A stretch of DNA of 64,000 nucleotides from Aradus depressus (GCA_963662175.1 OY759222.1:6182713-6246712); one strand, 5' to 3'. Positions 11,083-23,719 are shown, counted from the stretch's first letter. Numbers and translations are program-made. The notes: a model not told the origin generated them from the letters alone.

Positions 11083-11819
11083 GTCACAGGGAATAAATTG
11101 GTAATTCTAAATTCGTAACTTTTCAGGGCAGGACTTTTTTACTTTTGTATTAATCGTGTAAATCCAGTTTTTGAAATAAATAAATTATGTTTGCATCATT
11201 ATTAATCATATACCTTCTAAATCTATAGGAGTGAATGAAAATGAATATTGTTAATCCTTTCTTGGATTTTCCCTTAGTTACCTGATCATTTCCCATCACT
11301 TATCTAATTATTGACCACACTTTTTGAAATACTCGTGACGCTTCTCTAAAGTTGATTTAACCGAAAACACCCTCTTCACTTTGAATAGTCTGCCTTAGTG
11401 AATAAATAGTTAAATGCAGTTATCTCGTGAATGATTCTTCAAAGAAGTAGATTAAGTGGATTTAACCGAGAACATACACAATTTTACGAGATACCAAGAA
11501 ACCCACATCTTTATAATTCCGAAAGTATTAGAGTCCTGAGCTCCCAACTTCTTCAACAACCCTCTTCACTTGGAATATTTGACTAAATGGTTAAATGCAG
11601 TTATTTCGTGAATGATTCCTCAAAGAAGTAGATTAAGTTGATTTATCCAAGAACATACACAATTTTACGAGATACCAAGAAACCCACATCTGTATAATTC
11701 CGAAAGTATTAGAGTCCTGAGCTCCCAACTTCTTCACAGTGCGCAGATGGCTTGGGAGATGATCAGTACACTTAACTCATTTTGGCCATTTTACGACTTA
11801 ACAACTTATTCCCTGTGAC
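11083..11819 (+). mobile_element. Element D (GTCACAGGGAATAA termini), copy with internal duplication
   Basis: Ends GTCACAGGGAATAAATTGGT and ACAACTTATTCCCTGTGAC form an inverted repeat. Internal landmarks: CCAGTTTTTGAAATAAATAA, AATCCTTTCTTGGATTTTCC, GTGAATGATTC, GAGCTCCCAACTTCTTCA. The block with CTCTTCACTT to GTCCTGAGCTCCCAACTTCT is present twice (about 11370-11556 and 11560-11736). No ORF; probably a non-autonomous DNA transposon. Confidence 0.85.
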
Positions 11820-12482
11820 TATAGATTTAGTATTAGAATTCAGAAGCTCCTGTGTAAATATACTATTGATATTTTATAGGGTTTTGTGTTATTGATGTGT
11901 TAGAAACCTATATTTCAAGCCCGGGCATGAGTCACAAAAATATTTATCCGAAGATGGAGACATTAAAATTCAATTAAACTATAAAAAATACCCCGTGAAG
12001 TTGGACCTTTCAAGTCCCACTAATCTAAGTCCGCCATTCTCTAATTTCACGTTAACTTTAGCATATTAATGTGAGGGCTATATTGCGCCAGACGTTAGGT
12101 CTGACATTTCACTGACAGCATATGTTACAGTACATCTGTAGAAAGTGTTATGGTTGCAATAACCTTCCAGATTTGGTACCTGAAGAAGTACAGACGGGAC
12201 AGACTCCATAGGAGGGATATTGGGCAACCATTTGTGGGATATTGAGCATGTCGTCATTCGTAGATCTATAACCAAATTGCACTTAGCACCATTGGTGGAG
12301 CTAAGCCTCCAATCAGCCCTCTCTTCCGGATTAATTACGTTTCGCTTTCAAGTCAATATACGACTTACATACAATCCGCGTGCCATATTTTCTGTCGATA
12401 CATTCATAACATCGCCAATTATTAGGCTATTTGAGTCGAGCCTCCTTGTCTCATCCCACTTCCTTTTGGCCAATTTCGCCCA

Positions 12483-12968
12483 AATTAATAGATGCCATTT
12501 TTGCTCTGTTGCGAGCATTGATAACGTATGCATGCCCAGTGTGGGCCGGTCTTGCAAGCAATACCAACTTGAAAACCCTTCAAGTGGCCCAAAACACAAA
12601 TGCCTTAGATTGGTTGGTAGCTACTCGAGGGACACCTCCATCCTCCAAATCCATGAACACCTAAATGTTGAGCTCCTACTGAACTACATAATAAATATCA
12701 CTAAAAACCTTTTACTTAAGTGTGAAACTAATCAAAACGTTTTGGTAAAGAAAATAGGGAAAACTCAGGGAGGGAAACACGATTTTGAATTATAATCTCT
12801 GTTTTTGAATGTTTATTAATTTATTTTCTATTAATTTCAGTTACATTGTATTTGTTTTTTTTTCTCTAAGAGTTTTTTTTTTTAAATTTACTCTTAAGCA
12901 GTAGCCTTGTTTTTAATTTAACTGATTATTTTTGATTTGTAATAAACCCTTCTTCTTCTTTTTCTTTT
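12483..12968 (+). mobile_element. Jockey-type LINE fragment (RT C-terminus), frameshifted
   Basis: Plus-strand frame near 12490-12600 reads ALITYACPVWAGLAS then NLKTLQVAQN, the WTYG/W-G and LQ-VQN region of Jockey-clade reverse transcriptases. The homology then moves to another frame (ILQIHEHLNVELLLNYI), the usual L-H-DL motif, so there is at least one frameshift. It is followed by an A+T-rich 3' region ending in CTT-rich sequence. Unrelated in detail to the LINE at 3361. Confidence 0.78.
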
Positions 12969-13080
12969 GAGTTTTTGAATTTAATATAAAATTTCATGTC
13001 GATACATTCATTACATCGGCAGTTATTGGAATTTTTCAGTTAAGTCCTCCTCTGATATATATGTCTAGGTTCTATGAAGA
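12969..13080 (+). repeat. Dispersed repeat family C fragment
   Basis: Short piece with TTTCATGTCGATACATTCAT, TACATCGGCAGTTATTGG and AAGTCCTCCTCTGAT. Confidence 0.65.
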
Positions 13081-13399
13081 TTTCTCCCAGACGATGATGT
13101 GAAGAATCCGTCCATATTTCTGTCAATCAAAACAAAATAATAAACGAACAGTTATTTTCCTTGAAAAGTATACATATGATAAATTTTTTTTTATACTCAC
13201 ATTTTTTCATGAAAATTTTATAGAAAACGACGATTTGGCCTATTGTTGTAACTCATCATATCTCAGTATTTCACAGTTAGCGCTAATAAAATGATGAAAT
13301 TATATTCATTAAAACTTATAAGAATAAATAACATAATTAAATTAAAGTTTATAAAAAAATAGTTATTTATAATAAAACTAATTATTTTGTTATGTGACA

Positions 13400-13960
13400 T
13401 TTTATTCAAGCTTTACTGGGTACATGAAATTAATGCTTTGGCGTCAGCAGTTTTCTTTGTTTCATTGTAGGGTAATTATGAGTTAGACTTTCTTATACCC
13501 AGTAATGGCAGGATGAAATTATTTTGAGGGGGGCAGGAGAGTGATCTGTACACAAGTGTTTAGTATAAGAAAGTTCTGTAATGGCCACAATACACTTTTT
13601 TTTTTAATCTTTGCTAATCTTTTCCGCGTGAATTTAGTAAACATCTAAAAAAAACGTGTTTCAAAATATTATGGGACGGTTTTCGGCATGTATTTCTCAG
13701 AAAAGGGCACTCTGCAAAAAAGCCTATTTCACATGAATTGTGCCTTTTATTTCTCTCTACAATTGTTAGTTGTTACGTTTTTTATAATCAGATCTTAGCA
13801 CATTTGACTTCTTCATTCCAAATTTCAAATAAAAGGATACAATCGTTTTTGAGACACGACATCATTGAGAAAATGGTCAAAATGTGTTCAGGGGACCTTG
13901 AAACTTGAAAATCCGTTGAAAACACGATCTTAGAATTTCGCACGTTTAAAAAACTTCCTT
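13400..13960 (+). repeat. Family J/K dispersed repeat
   Basis: Shares GGCGTCAGCAGTTTTCTTTG, CTTATACCCAGTAATGGCAG and CAGGAGAGTGATCTGTACAC with the element at 28480-28994. Shares the following ACCTTGAAACTTGAAAATCC region with 29240-29370 and 57895-58190. No coding capacity. Confidence 0.7.
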
Positions 13961-14990
13961 ACAATACAATAGGTATTAGAAAATAATAACTAGATAACTT
14001 ATTCCCCATTAGGGTCTATCAGATATTGGAGTAACCTCTAAATTATAATAATTTATATTCTGATTTCTATTAATTACGCCCACAGTTTAGTCGTCTAACT
14101 GAACGACCTTTACAATATATTATATTCCATGTTGCATTTCAACTATGGATTGTGTCCCAAAAGCAGTCATAAAACTAGGAATATTTCGGTACTATTAAGA
14201 TATCGATACCAATAGCAAAAGTAATACCGATACTTCTATGATTTACAATTTTTACTTTCTTCTCAAATTTTAATCGATTTTTAATATAAATTTTAATCTA
14301 TTTTTAATATTAATTTTAATGTTAGATACCTAAAAACCATGGTAAATGTTGCTAGAAGAATAAAAATCCCTACTGAATGACAATAATTTCCCTACGACCA
14401 TATGCTCTTCCCAATATACCTGAAAAAAAAATATAATTAATAATATTATTTAAATAATTGAAGCCACCCCTTATCTCTTGTAATTCGACAACCGTTAAAA
14501 TAACCATATGTTACGTATAATTTCAGCATAAACAAAAAACTATTGATACAAGGTTTGAACGATAATACTTATATGTATAAAGTATCGAAAGCAGTGAATC
14601 GATACTACTATCATATCATTGTTATCGACATAAAACATGATCCACGAGAAATATGTTGCCCAGTGCTCTGACTCGTATGCCACACTGAACAGCATGTCGA
14701 AACTACGTATTAACTCAGAAATTTGACTAATGCCGCATGCGATACATTGCCAAAAGTGTTGCCCCGACTTAAGTGTCGTGAATAGCCTTCAAATGCTTCC
14801 GATACTATCCCTCAAGAATATGAAAAAAATCATTTATCTAAAAGAGGACAGACTGAGCTTCTCCATGTGACGTTTTGCTAACAATGAAAGATAAAATGTT
14901 TTTAAAAAAACATATTAACATTTACATATAAATGAGTAACTTTTCTAAGTAACTCATAACAACAATGAGTACTCACAACAACAACAATAG
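13961..14990. other. A+T-rich stretch, nothing recognised
   Basis: No exon, RNA gene or named repeat is seen. Around 14180-14640 TATCGATAC-like words are frequent (GGTACTATTAAGATATCGAT), which may be an old relative of the TATCGATAG-rich hAT ends. Confidence 0.45.
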
Positions 14991-14993
14991 TGA

Positions 14994-15191
14994 GTCGGAG
15001 CTGCACTTTCGTCACTCTGGTGGACGTGAGCTCGACTCTATTATAGTGGAGTCCTAAATTTTGCCTACCCTAAATTTTTATTCACTTAGGGTATTTAATG
15101 AGTACCTGACATTACAGTTTCGTGTACCTGACATTGTACAGTTTCTGTACAATCGTTTAACGTCGCATCCGAAGGACGGAATGCTCTGTGA
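14994..15191 (-). mobile_element. SINE-A copy, both ends missing
   Basis: Body only (TTCGTCACTCTGGTGGACGT to GAAGGACGGAATGCTC), with a small local duplication of GTACCTGACATT. Confidence 0.85.
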
Positions 15192-15604
15192 TACAATTTT
15201 GAAATTATATGCGGAATAAATATAGATTTTTTTTCAAGTTCTATTTATTTATTACATTTTTTCACAATATGTCCCCGTTTCCCATCCATTTAGATGTAAT
15301 AAAATAAATATTATGGCAGTGAGAATATATTTTCTATTTTTGGATTAAACTAAGAAGGACCTGGAATGTATGCAGTTAGTTGCTAGGATAAGAATAACTG
15401 CAGTTTAAAGTTCGAGGTCGATCTGACCTCGAGTACCGCCTTTCTATTTGGATTATTTGCTCTCGGCTTCCTGTTTCCCGAATTCGATATGGGATTAATT
15501 ATTTTTAACCTTTTTAAGATGCAATTACGAATGAAAAATAGGATTGTAATGTAAATATGATCGTTTGTATAGAGGAACCAGGCCGAATGATCCTTATCCT
15601 GTGT

Positions 15605-15724
15605 TGGCAAAATTTAGGACTCCCAGAGTAGAGTCGAGCTCATGTCAACCAGAGAGACGAAAGAGCGCTCTGGTAGTAGGCGAGATGACCTCGTTGTTAA
15701 AGCCCAAGTATGACTCACAATAAA
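15605..15724 (+). mobile_element. SINE-A 3' fragment
   Basis: Only the tail half (AAAATTTAGGACTCCCAGAG to AGTATGACTCACAATAA). Confidence 0.85.
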
Positions 15725-16124
15725 TAACGGTTAAGAACGAAAAGAATCGTGACAAGATCTAAGAAATTTTTTGCCGGGAATTCCCGTTCAAATATCCCTT
15801 TGACGGGGGGCAATGTGTATTATTGGGTCACCAAATGAAGCAGAAAAGGTGAACCCATAGTTGACTATAGTGAGTTGCGCAAAGTATGTATTGTATTTCG
15901 AAGGAACCTGATTCTCCTATAGAGGAGGACAATGGCTCCGACCAAATGAATTATATCTAATAGAATGTTACGTAAGTAACTATACTCAAAAAGTCGTTCA
16001 CTAAAACAATGACACAACGAAAGCATCCGCAATATGACATCATCTGACAAATATACCCACACTGGATAGATATATGTATAGATAAACATGTTTATTTTAA
16101 ATAAAATATATAATGAACACTAAA

Positions 16125-16600
16125 AAATGTGGAAAATCACCGGCAACGTACTTCCCCAGAATAATTAATTATTTTCTGCTTCCACTCCAAAAACATTCGA
16201 CCGTTTGCGCTAATATTCAACAGTTGACTTACATCGGGGCTCCTAAAGCCTCATACTAAATTTTGTGTCGATAAATGCATTACAACAGCAGTTATCAATG
16301 TTTTTTAGTTAACCGCTGAAAGTCGACAGCAATCGTCCTTACCGGGTTTTGGTCACAAATATAAAATTACGTGACAATGCATTCATTTTATCGACAATTA
16401 TTGCAGTATTTATTTTAAGCATTCCCCTAACTCCCCCTTCCCTTTGGTCAATTTGGCTGAAAAACAATAGGTGTCGACGTTAGAGGGTTCTGGATTCACA
16501 TAAAACACTTAGTCTTGATGCATCCATTCTATCGGGAGTTATTGGGTTCTATAGGTCTCTAGGGACTGTGTAGAGAAGTTTTTTTTTGCCGCTACAGCAG
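16125..16600 (+). repeat. Dispersed repeat family C, long copy
   Basis: One of the longest copies: ACTTCCCCAGAATAATTAAT, GGGGCTCCTAAAGCCTCATA, ACAACAGCAGTTATC, GGTCAATTTGGCTGAAAAAC, ATTCTATCGGGAGTTATTGG. Confidence 0.78.
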
Positions 16601-16794
16601 CAGTTGGTAGTATTGAGCCCACGTCAGCGTTGAGCCTCATGGAAGAAGGTTCTAACAGCCACCAGTAGTTCTCAACATGGCAGAGGAAGGAAGTGTTATT
16701 TTGGCGTTTAGAACCTTTTTCGCGTCAACCACTCTTTAATTATTAAAGATGTTATTTGAAAATATAATTTTTCTGGATTAAAATTATAAAAAAG

Positions 16795-16965
16795 AAAGAC
16801 TTCGGTGAATCACCTGGCTATGTACTTCCCCAGCACGAATCAATCTATTAAGTTTTCGCTCTCCCTCCAAAACCAATCGACCGTTTGGGTTGAAAATCAA
16901 AATTTGACAGATAGATAGCGGCTTCTGAATCGTTATATAGTGTTCTGGACACACACATATCTCTG
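16795..16965 (+). repeat. Family C, 5' part, interrupted by element D
   Basis: TACTTCCCCAGCACGAATCA through GCGGCTTCTGAATCG. It is cut at 16966 by element D, and its likely continuation is 17531-17700. Confidence 0.75.
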
Positions 16966-17530
16966 GTCACAGGGAATAAATTGGTAAGTCTAAATTCAGG
17001 GCAGCACTTTTTTACTTTTGCATTATTCGTGTAAATCCAGTTTTTTGAATAAATAAATTATGTTTGCATCATTATTATTATTATATATACCTTCTAAATC
17101 TATAGGAGTGAATGAAAATGAATATTGTTAATCCTTTCTTGGATTTTCCCTTAGTTACCGAATCATTCCTCATAACTTACCTAAGTATTAACCATACTTT
17201 TTGAAATACTCGTGAATGATGCCTCTCTAAAGTTGAGCAAGTTGATTTAACCGAAAACGCCCTCTTCACTTGGAATAGTCTGCCGTAGTGAATAAATGAT
17301 TAAATGCAGTTATCTCGCGAATGATTCCTCAAAAAAATAGATTAAGTTGATTTAACCGAAAACATTCACAATTTTACGAGATACCAAGAAACCCACATCT
17401 GTATAATTCCGAAAGTATTAGAGTCCTGAGCTCCCAACTTCTTCGCAGTGCGCAGATGGCTTGGGAGATCATCACAGTACACTTAACTCGTTTTGGCCAT
17501 TTTTCGACTTAACAACTTATTCCCTGTGAC
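16966..17530 (+). mobile_element. Element D copy, nested in family C
   Basis: Inverted ends GTCACAGGGAATAAATTGGT and ACAACTTATTCCCTGTGAC, in the same internal order as 11083-11819 but without the duplication. Flanks CACACATATCTCTG and CCATAGATATAAA are family C. Confidence 0.88.
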
Positions 17531-17710
17531 CCATAGATATAAAATTTCGTGTCGAAACTTTCATTCTATCGGGAGTTATCGTGTTCTCAGACACATATTT
17601 TTTATTTTTTAAATCAGAAGGTTGGAAAACATGAAATTTTCAACAGATTTCATAACTTCCTCTATACTTCGTTAAACGGAAGCTATTAGGATAATAACCC
17701 AATTAGGCCA
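17531..17710 (+). repeat. Family C, 3' part after element D
   Basis: ATATAAAATTTCGTGTCGAA, CATTCTATCGGGAGTTATCG and TTCATAACTTCCTCTATACT. Confidence 0.72.
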
Positions 17711-19800
17711 ATTTAACTTTGTAGAGCTGGGAAAGTAAAATTGTATAATAACGGAAACAATGAGGACGTCTAAGAAAGTGATAACAGTTTTTTTGATTTA
17801 TAATTGAGATAAATTTCATGGAGCTGTTGCCTCTTTGTCACGGAATAATATCTTTATCACGGTACGACATATGTATAATAAAACGTTATGTCTGGTTTAT
17901 GTTAATATGTCGGGTTCACACACTTAGATGACACCATAACGCCATGATTTACAACAGGGCTCACATTCGTTCCAATGAAGACATTAGGAAATAGGACGAC
18001 AAATTAGAAATATAATACGCATTGTACTCCATCCATGAACTCAGATGAATGAAGCCAGCGGATATTATCTTTGTAATAGTGAATATAATAATGACTCGTA
18101 TTATTATTGTTCTGCGTCCCTAGATGGGAACTTGTCAAACAAATTTATACAGCATATGCATAGTTCCTAGATAAAAAATTATAATAATAATAATAAATTA
18201 CGTACAAGATGTTGGGATTTGAATTTAAGATGTATCGTAGTGCGCATGAGCACTCTATACTGCACTCTGTCTTCTTTGCCCTGAAATATAGTCCGTTATG
18301 AAAACCCATGTGTTTCTTTAGGTTATGGGCCCAGGAGTGCTTTCGTTAAAAATAAAGTACCTACCTAATAAAGTATTTATTTTACTTTTTAAATGAAAAG
18401 TGTGTTTAAGTGTAAAGTGTTTCTTAAGTTTTTTTTTAATTCTATGTTATTTGAAGTGTGTTATTTTATTCTGTTGCATTGTAACGTGGAATTTCATTGG
18501 TTGTAATTTTTGTTTCTGAAAGCTTTTGATACAATGAATCCTCTTCTTGTAGTTTTGAAACTAAGGTGGAAAAGTGAGGGTTTTTGATGTATTTCAGCAA
18601 AAACTCAACCAAGGGTTCATTTGTGAACCGTCATATATGGGGTATATTCGTAATCAGCGAGTCATTTCCTATAAGAATACAAGGTTTCAGAATTATGCCC
18701 ACCTAGATTCGCCCCACTGTGCGACAGTTTCCACCGAAAGTTATGACAAAAATAACTCAATTTATCCACCCCTCCCCACTTTTCCAGGACCGTGAAATTT
18801 GAGCGAATGTAAACAAAATTCTTAATTTTAAAATCCTCTCTATACTTGAGAGTGATCACTTTAATCATAAAATGGACGGGACTCTATAAACATTCCAATT
18901 CACTACGGTCAGCTATTTCAAAATTTTTTTATAGTGAGAGAAAAAAAACAAAAAAAAACTTTTATATATAATTTTCTAAGGTCTTATGCTAACGATGATT
19001 CAAAATAAAACTTGTTCTCCTTGAGAAACTATTGAAGCGTGTTCCTTTATTTAATGTAAATCCCAGTGATTGGTTTTGTGCAGTATAGACAGATATGCCA
19101 ATCTGTTCTTAACCTATGGATTACACCTTCAAACCTCTTCTGTAATAATTCATTAATTTCGAGAAGACAAACTGAAACATGTTGGCTAAGCACGCTCCTC
19201 GAAAGGTCTCATCGAAATGTACACCACGATATGACTGACATATTTCAAAATACAATCTCTTGAAATAAGCCGAGAATATATGAATGTTTTTTTTTTCTCT
19301 GAAATCACGTTTCAGAGGTGAAAAATCTAAATCATTGTGATTATGGTTGTAAGATTGGCAGACCTTGGGAATGTTTACTTCTATAAATAATGGATCCCAG
19401 CTGACTCCTTTCTTTTTTTCAAAATAAATAATATTAATGTATAATAAAAAATAATAATTGAAATTATTATATTAATTACCACATCTCCTGTAAAAATTGT
19501 TTTTAAGATGGTCTTTTATGAAATTTTGATTTCTAGAATAGTTTCTGAAAACGGTCTTAAAAAAAAATATATACTTACATACAATATTTATGACGTTCAA
19601 TTTTGAGGGAATACACCTATATAAAAACAAATTATGATTTATTTACTTTGATTTTCTATAAAAATAATTTTATTCTAGGATGCCAGCAAAATTTTAAATA
19701 ATTTAATCCAATAGTATTTTTATTTGGTTGAGAGCGAATATAAATATAATAAAATTGTGAACAAATATTGGGTGTATTTTTTCTTAACCAACATTATAAA
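17711..19800. other. A+T-rich stretch, no recognised gene
   Basis: Short frames at 18574-18795 and 19066-19263 have no splice context or recognisable domain. No tRNA or rRNA seen. An ATA trinucleotide run lies at 18181-18197. Confidence 0.45.
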
Positions 19801-19809
19801 GTTAAAAAC

Positions 19810-19810
19810 G

Positions 19811-19867
<57 letters not shown>
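19810..19867. repeat. Long poly-A tract
   Basis: About 57 consecutive A bases close to the tail of the adjacent minus-strand SINE-A. A slippage-prone run or a retroposed tail. Confidence 0.9.
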
Positions 19868-19872
<5 letters not shown>

Positions 19873-19910
19873 TTGAAAAATTAAAAAAAAAATACAAATA
19901 AATTTATATT

Positions 19911-20232
19911 CATGCCCGGGCTTTAACTACGAGGTCATATCGCCTACTACCAGAGCGCTCTTTCGTCACTCTGGTAGACAAGAGACCGACTCTACTGTGG
20001 GAGTCCTATATTTTGCCTACCCGAAATGTTTATTCACCTGGGGTAGGGGTCTTTAACAAGTACCTGATATCGTACTGGCTTGAGTCCATCGTTATCGTCC
20101 ATTCCGAAGGACGGCGTGCTTAAGTTTATTTTACCTCCCAGATGAAATAAACTAAAGTCCTAGTCCGGGTTTCGAACTCACGATCTAGAGCTCAGAAGGC
20201 AAGCACGCATACCACTGAGCTACCTGCACCCT
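19911..20232 (-). mobile_element. SINE-A copy, near full length
   Basis: Complete from CATGCCCGGGCTTTAACTAC to CTGAGCTACCTGCACCC, with both box regions present. Confidence 0.92.
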
Positions 20233-21160
20233 ATATACAGAAAGAAGAAAAAACGGTATCTGCTTTCTTTGTATGCTTATTTAGACTTGTCTTGAAGATC
20301 TCTCTCATCCATATCACTCAAACCACAATCTATTTTATGTCTCTCTCATCTATAAAACTCCATAACTTTCTCTATAAAATATATAATTGATTGCTCTGCC
20401 ATCCAAACACGCCATGTCTCTAATAACAATGACCTTAGCTAATTCGACCTCCTGTTGTCTTTCCTCACTATAAACAAAAGCGCATCTGTTTATTCATTCT
20501 TATATTTGATGTTTCTTTTATTATTTCTTGGTTCTTTTATTCATGTTAGTTTTTAATTTTCACCAAATTTATATATTCTATTTACTCGTTAAGCACAGTG
20601 ATAGCCGGTCAAACATTCATGTGTTACAAAATACCGTCAGATTTCAATCGATAATAACTACGAGACTAATAATGCCATAACAACGTTTGAGGTCACAATG
20701 GATAGAGCATGTCTGTACGTGTTTGTTTTGCCTGTGACGTTATCGGGCTAGTGTGGGCGCCGGCGGATGATTGTTGCGAATTAGCGTTGTGTAAAATTAG
20801 AAATTAGTGTAGCGTGATAACGCGTTTAGATAGGACGTTGATTTGGGTGTCATTGTAAAGAACTTGAGGAGCACTACTAGGACTCAAAGTGAAACAATAA
20901 AAGTATTCGCCGAAATATATATAACAATCGGTATTAAATTGAAAATTGCAAAAAAATTAAAGATGTTGTCTCATATGAATCGTAAATATGCGCGAAATTA
21001 TAGAAAACTCAAATGAGAGGAAAGCTCGCTTCAAAAGGAATTTAAAAAACCTAAAAAGTCTAGTGCCGAGCAGATGCAAGAGCTACGGCAGCATCGAAAA
21101 GAAAATGAAAAATGATTTTATCCCGACGTTTTCACGGAAAATCTACGTCGTGGACCTTGA
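20233..21160. other. Unclassified region with a transposon-like coding remnant
   Basis: Around 21029-21116 a plus-strand frame encodes a short basic, helix-like peptide (PKKSSAEQMQELRQHRKENE). Peptides of the SAE-R-R-R-K-E type occur in insect transposable-element ORFs, so a mobile-element origin is likely but the family is not identified. Stops lie on both sides. Nothing else is recognised. Confidence 0.35.
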
Positions 21161-21324
21161 CTACGCCCTAATGTTTTTTTTGGTTTACAAGCTAGCAAAT
21201 TAATAGACGTTTCGGGAAGAACACCTACTATCAGTGTATCTCATTTTTTTGCTGATCTTTATTTTATTGTAAAGAATTTTCTTAATGATCATAATACTCT
21301 TGCAAGCCCCCCTCCCCCCCCCCC

Positions 21325-22333
21325 CCCCTCATGGTCCTTTCTCATATTTGTATCTTGTAAGTTGCCGCGCAGATCGCCGCCTCAGTTGACGCCCATCATG
21401 ATCTCCTGGAGATCACCAACTGAGAGAGACTACACGGATCACTACACCCCCTCACTGTCCTTTCTCATATTTGTATCTTGTCAGTTGCCGCGCGAATCGC
21501 CGCCTCAGTTGTCGCCCATTATATAGTCTCCTGGAGATCACCAACTGAGACAGACTACACGGATCACTACACCCCCTCACTGTCCTTTCTCATATTTGTA
21601 TCTTGTAAGTTGCCGCGCGGATCGCCACCTCAGTTGACGCCCATCATGATCTCCTGGAGATCACCAACTGAGACAGACTACACGGATCACTACACCCCCT
21701 CACTGTCCTTTCTCATATTTGTATCTTGTAAGTTGCCGCGCAGATCGCCGCCTCAGTTGACGCCCATCATGATCTCCTGGAGATCACCAACTGAGACAGA
21801 CTACACGGATCACTACACCCCCTCACTGTCCTTTCTCATATTTGTATCTTGTCAGTTGCCGCGCGAATCGCCGCCTCAGTTGTCGCCCATTATATAGTCT
21901 CCTGGAGATCACCAACTGAGACAGACTACACGGATCACTACACCCCCTCACTGTCCTTTCTCATATTTGTATCTTGTAAGTTGCCGCGCGGATCGCCACC
22001 TCAGTTGACGCCCATCATGATCTCCTGGAGATCACCAACTGAGAGAGACTACACGGATCACTACACCCCCTCACTCTCCTTTCTCATATTTGTATCGTGT
22101 AAGTTGCCGCGCGGATCGCCGCCTCAGTTGACGCCCATCATGATCTCCTGGAGATCACCAACTGAGACAGACTACACGGATCACTACACCCCCTCACTGT
22201 CCTTTCTCATATTTGTATCTTGTCAGTTGCCGCGCGAATCGCCGCCTCAGTTGTCGCCCATTATATAGTCTCCTGGAGATCACCAACTGAGACAGACTAC
22301 ACGGATCACTACACCCCCTCACTGTCCTTTCAC
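21325..22333. repeat. Higher-order satellite (about 124-bp monomer, 371-bp trimer)
   Basis: About eight monomers. Two types alternate strictly as K-K-Q. K units (123 bp) have TCTTGTAAGTTGCCGCGC and GACGCCCATCATG. Q units (125 bp) have TCTTGTCAGTTGCCGCGCGA and GTCGCCCATTATATAG. Q units recur exactly every 371 bp (frame starts 21478, 21849, 22220). Each monomer holds the palindrome CTCCTGGAGATC. Because K units are 41 codons long, frames stay open for 139 codons until the next Q unit shifts them; these are not genes. Confidence 0.95.
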
Positions 22334-22499
22334 CCCAACCTTATTCAACTCTTCATTTTAATTTTTTTTTTCGTTTCTTTGTATTTCTCAAACGGTTCAG
22401 TTGTCTTTCTTTTCATTGGACATTTCTACAACAAATTGACCATAACGTTAATAATAACAAGAAAATCAACAACCGATAACTTCTGTCATCAAAGATAAA

Positions 22500-22760
22500 A
22501 AATCATCATCGGTGAACCATCTGATATGTACGTCCCCAGCACGAATTAATCAATTACGTTTTTGCTCTCACTCCAAAGCCAATCGACCGTTTGGACTAAC
22601 ACGCAACATTCTACTTACATAGTGTCTTCTGAACCTCATATTAAATGTTGTGTCGATACATTCACTACAACTGCAGGGTATTTGAGTCGAGTTCCGTTCC
22701 CTTCGACCGATTTTGCGGAATATTGCTAGGTTGGTTTTGAATTTAATTATAAAATTTCAT
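22500..22760 (+). repeat. Dispersed repeat family C copy
   Basis: CCCCAGCACGAATTAATCAA, CGACCGTTTGGACTAACACG and GTCGATACATTCACTACAAC in order. Confidence 0.75.
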
Positions 22761-22789
22761 GTTGATACATTCTTTACAACGGTTACCGT

Positions 22790-22850
22790 AGTGACGAAAT
22801 GACTACCGTAGTGACGTAATGACTACCGTAGTCATTAGATATATTGTGTT
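22790..22850. repeat. Short tandem ACTACCGTAGT repeat
   Basis: Three near-identical units of GACTACCGTAGTGACG(T/A)AAT; ACTACGGTAGT-type palindromes. Confidence 0.8.
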
Positions 22851-22868
22851 GTGCCTCCTCTCTAACCC

Positions 22869-23010
22869 TCTGGTGAAGATGAGCACATTCTACTGTGGGA
22901 AGCCTAAAATTTGCCAACTGTAAATATTTTCATTCTTCTAGGTTGGGATTTAACGAACCCGCGATCTTGAGCTCAATAGGCAAGCACTCTACCTCTGAGT
23001 TACCGGCGCA
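22869..23010 (-). mobile_element. SINE-A copy, internally deleted
   Basis: Body start CTACTGTGGGAAGCC and head GAACCCGCGATCTTGAGCTC...TACCGGCGC; the middle is missing. Confidence 0.82.
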
Positions 23011-23172
23011 CTAAATTTTAATAGTTATTTCCTGTATTCTTATTTTATAATTTATATATATTTTTTTTCTTCATTTCGCTCTATATGATGTGAGGGAGGG
23101 AACGTTCTCAAGAAGACATCCTAAACAAATTAAATATAATATACTTATTGTTAAAAATAACTAGTTTTTTTG

Positions 23173-23515
23173 CCACAGGTTGTCAAATAAAATGTAGTCT
23201 GACCTCTCACAGAGTAGTAGCTAGCCGGCTTTCGAGGTTTCCGTCATCATCAGGCAGCGGACTCCGTTCTCCCAGTTGTGACTCAGATGGTGGACAGGAA
23301 TAACTCGTCTGTCTCCATCCATAATATTTTAAATTGTTAAAGTTTTTAGATTTATTATAAAATATTTTATTTTTTATTTTTATTTTAGCAGACTGTCTGA
23401 TGATGAGGGAAACCTCGAAAGCCGGCTAGCTGCTACTAATAAAATTCTGTGAGAGGTCAGACTACATTTTATTTGACAACCTGTGAAATAATCACTTCTC
23501 ACTACATCAGCCATC
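23173..23515. mobile_element. Fold-back MITE family E
   Basis: Inverted arms begin CAGGTTGTCAAATAAAATGT and end ACATTTTATTTGACAACCTG. They include AGTCTGACCTCTCACAG and the palindrome AGCCGGCT. The arms are about 85 bp with a roughly 130-bp A+T-rich loop. The right arm (23397-23430) reads CTGATGAT, GAGG hairpin, GAAA, GCCGGC, TA: the hammerhead-like order. The left arm carries its diverged complement. Second copy at 28588-28843. Confidence 0.88.
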
Positions 23516-23719
23516 TTCATATTAGTTTCTATGCATTTATTAATACTAGGAATAATAAACTCATCTAGTTTTTATTATTAATTTTTTGAAATAATAATTA
23601 TTATTCATCTTATAAGTGTTTTTATATTCTAAGATTTAATATATTTTTATGTATATAATTTATTAGCTATTTTGATATACAAAATTCTATGATGTGTCCA
23701 AATGTCATGTTATGGTTTA

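Noticed and set aside
12220..12795. 191-codon plus-strand open frame as a host gene
   Set aside because: The first half is family C repeat in a chance open frame; the second half overlaps the frameshifted LINE.
21478..22498. Three 139-codon open frames with identical starts
   Set aside because: By-product of 123-bp satellite monomers; they end where the 125-bp unit shifts the frame.
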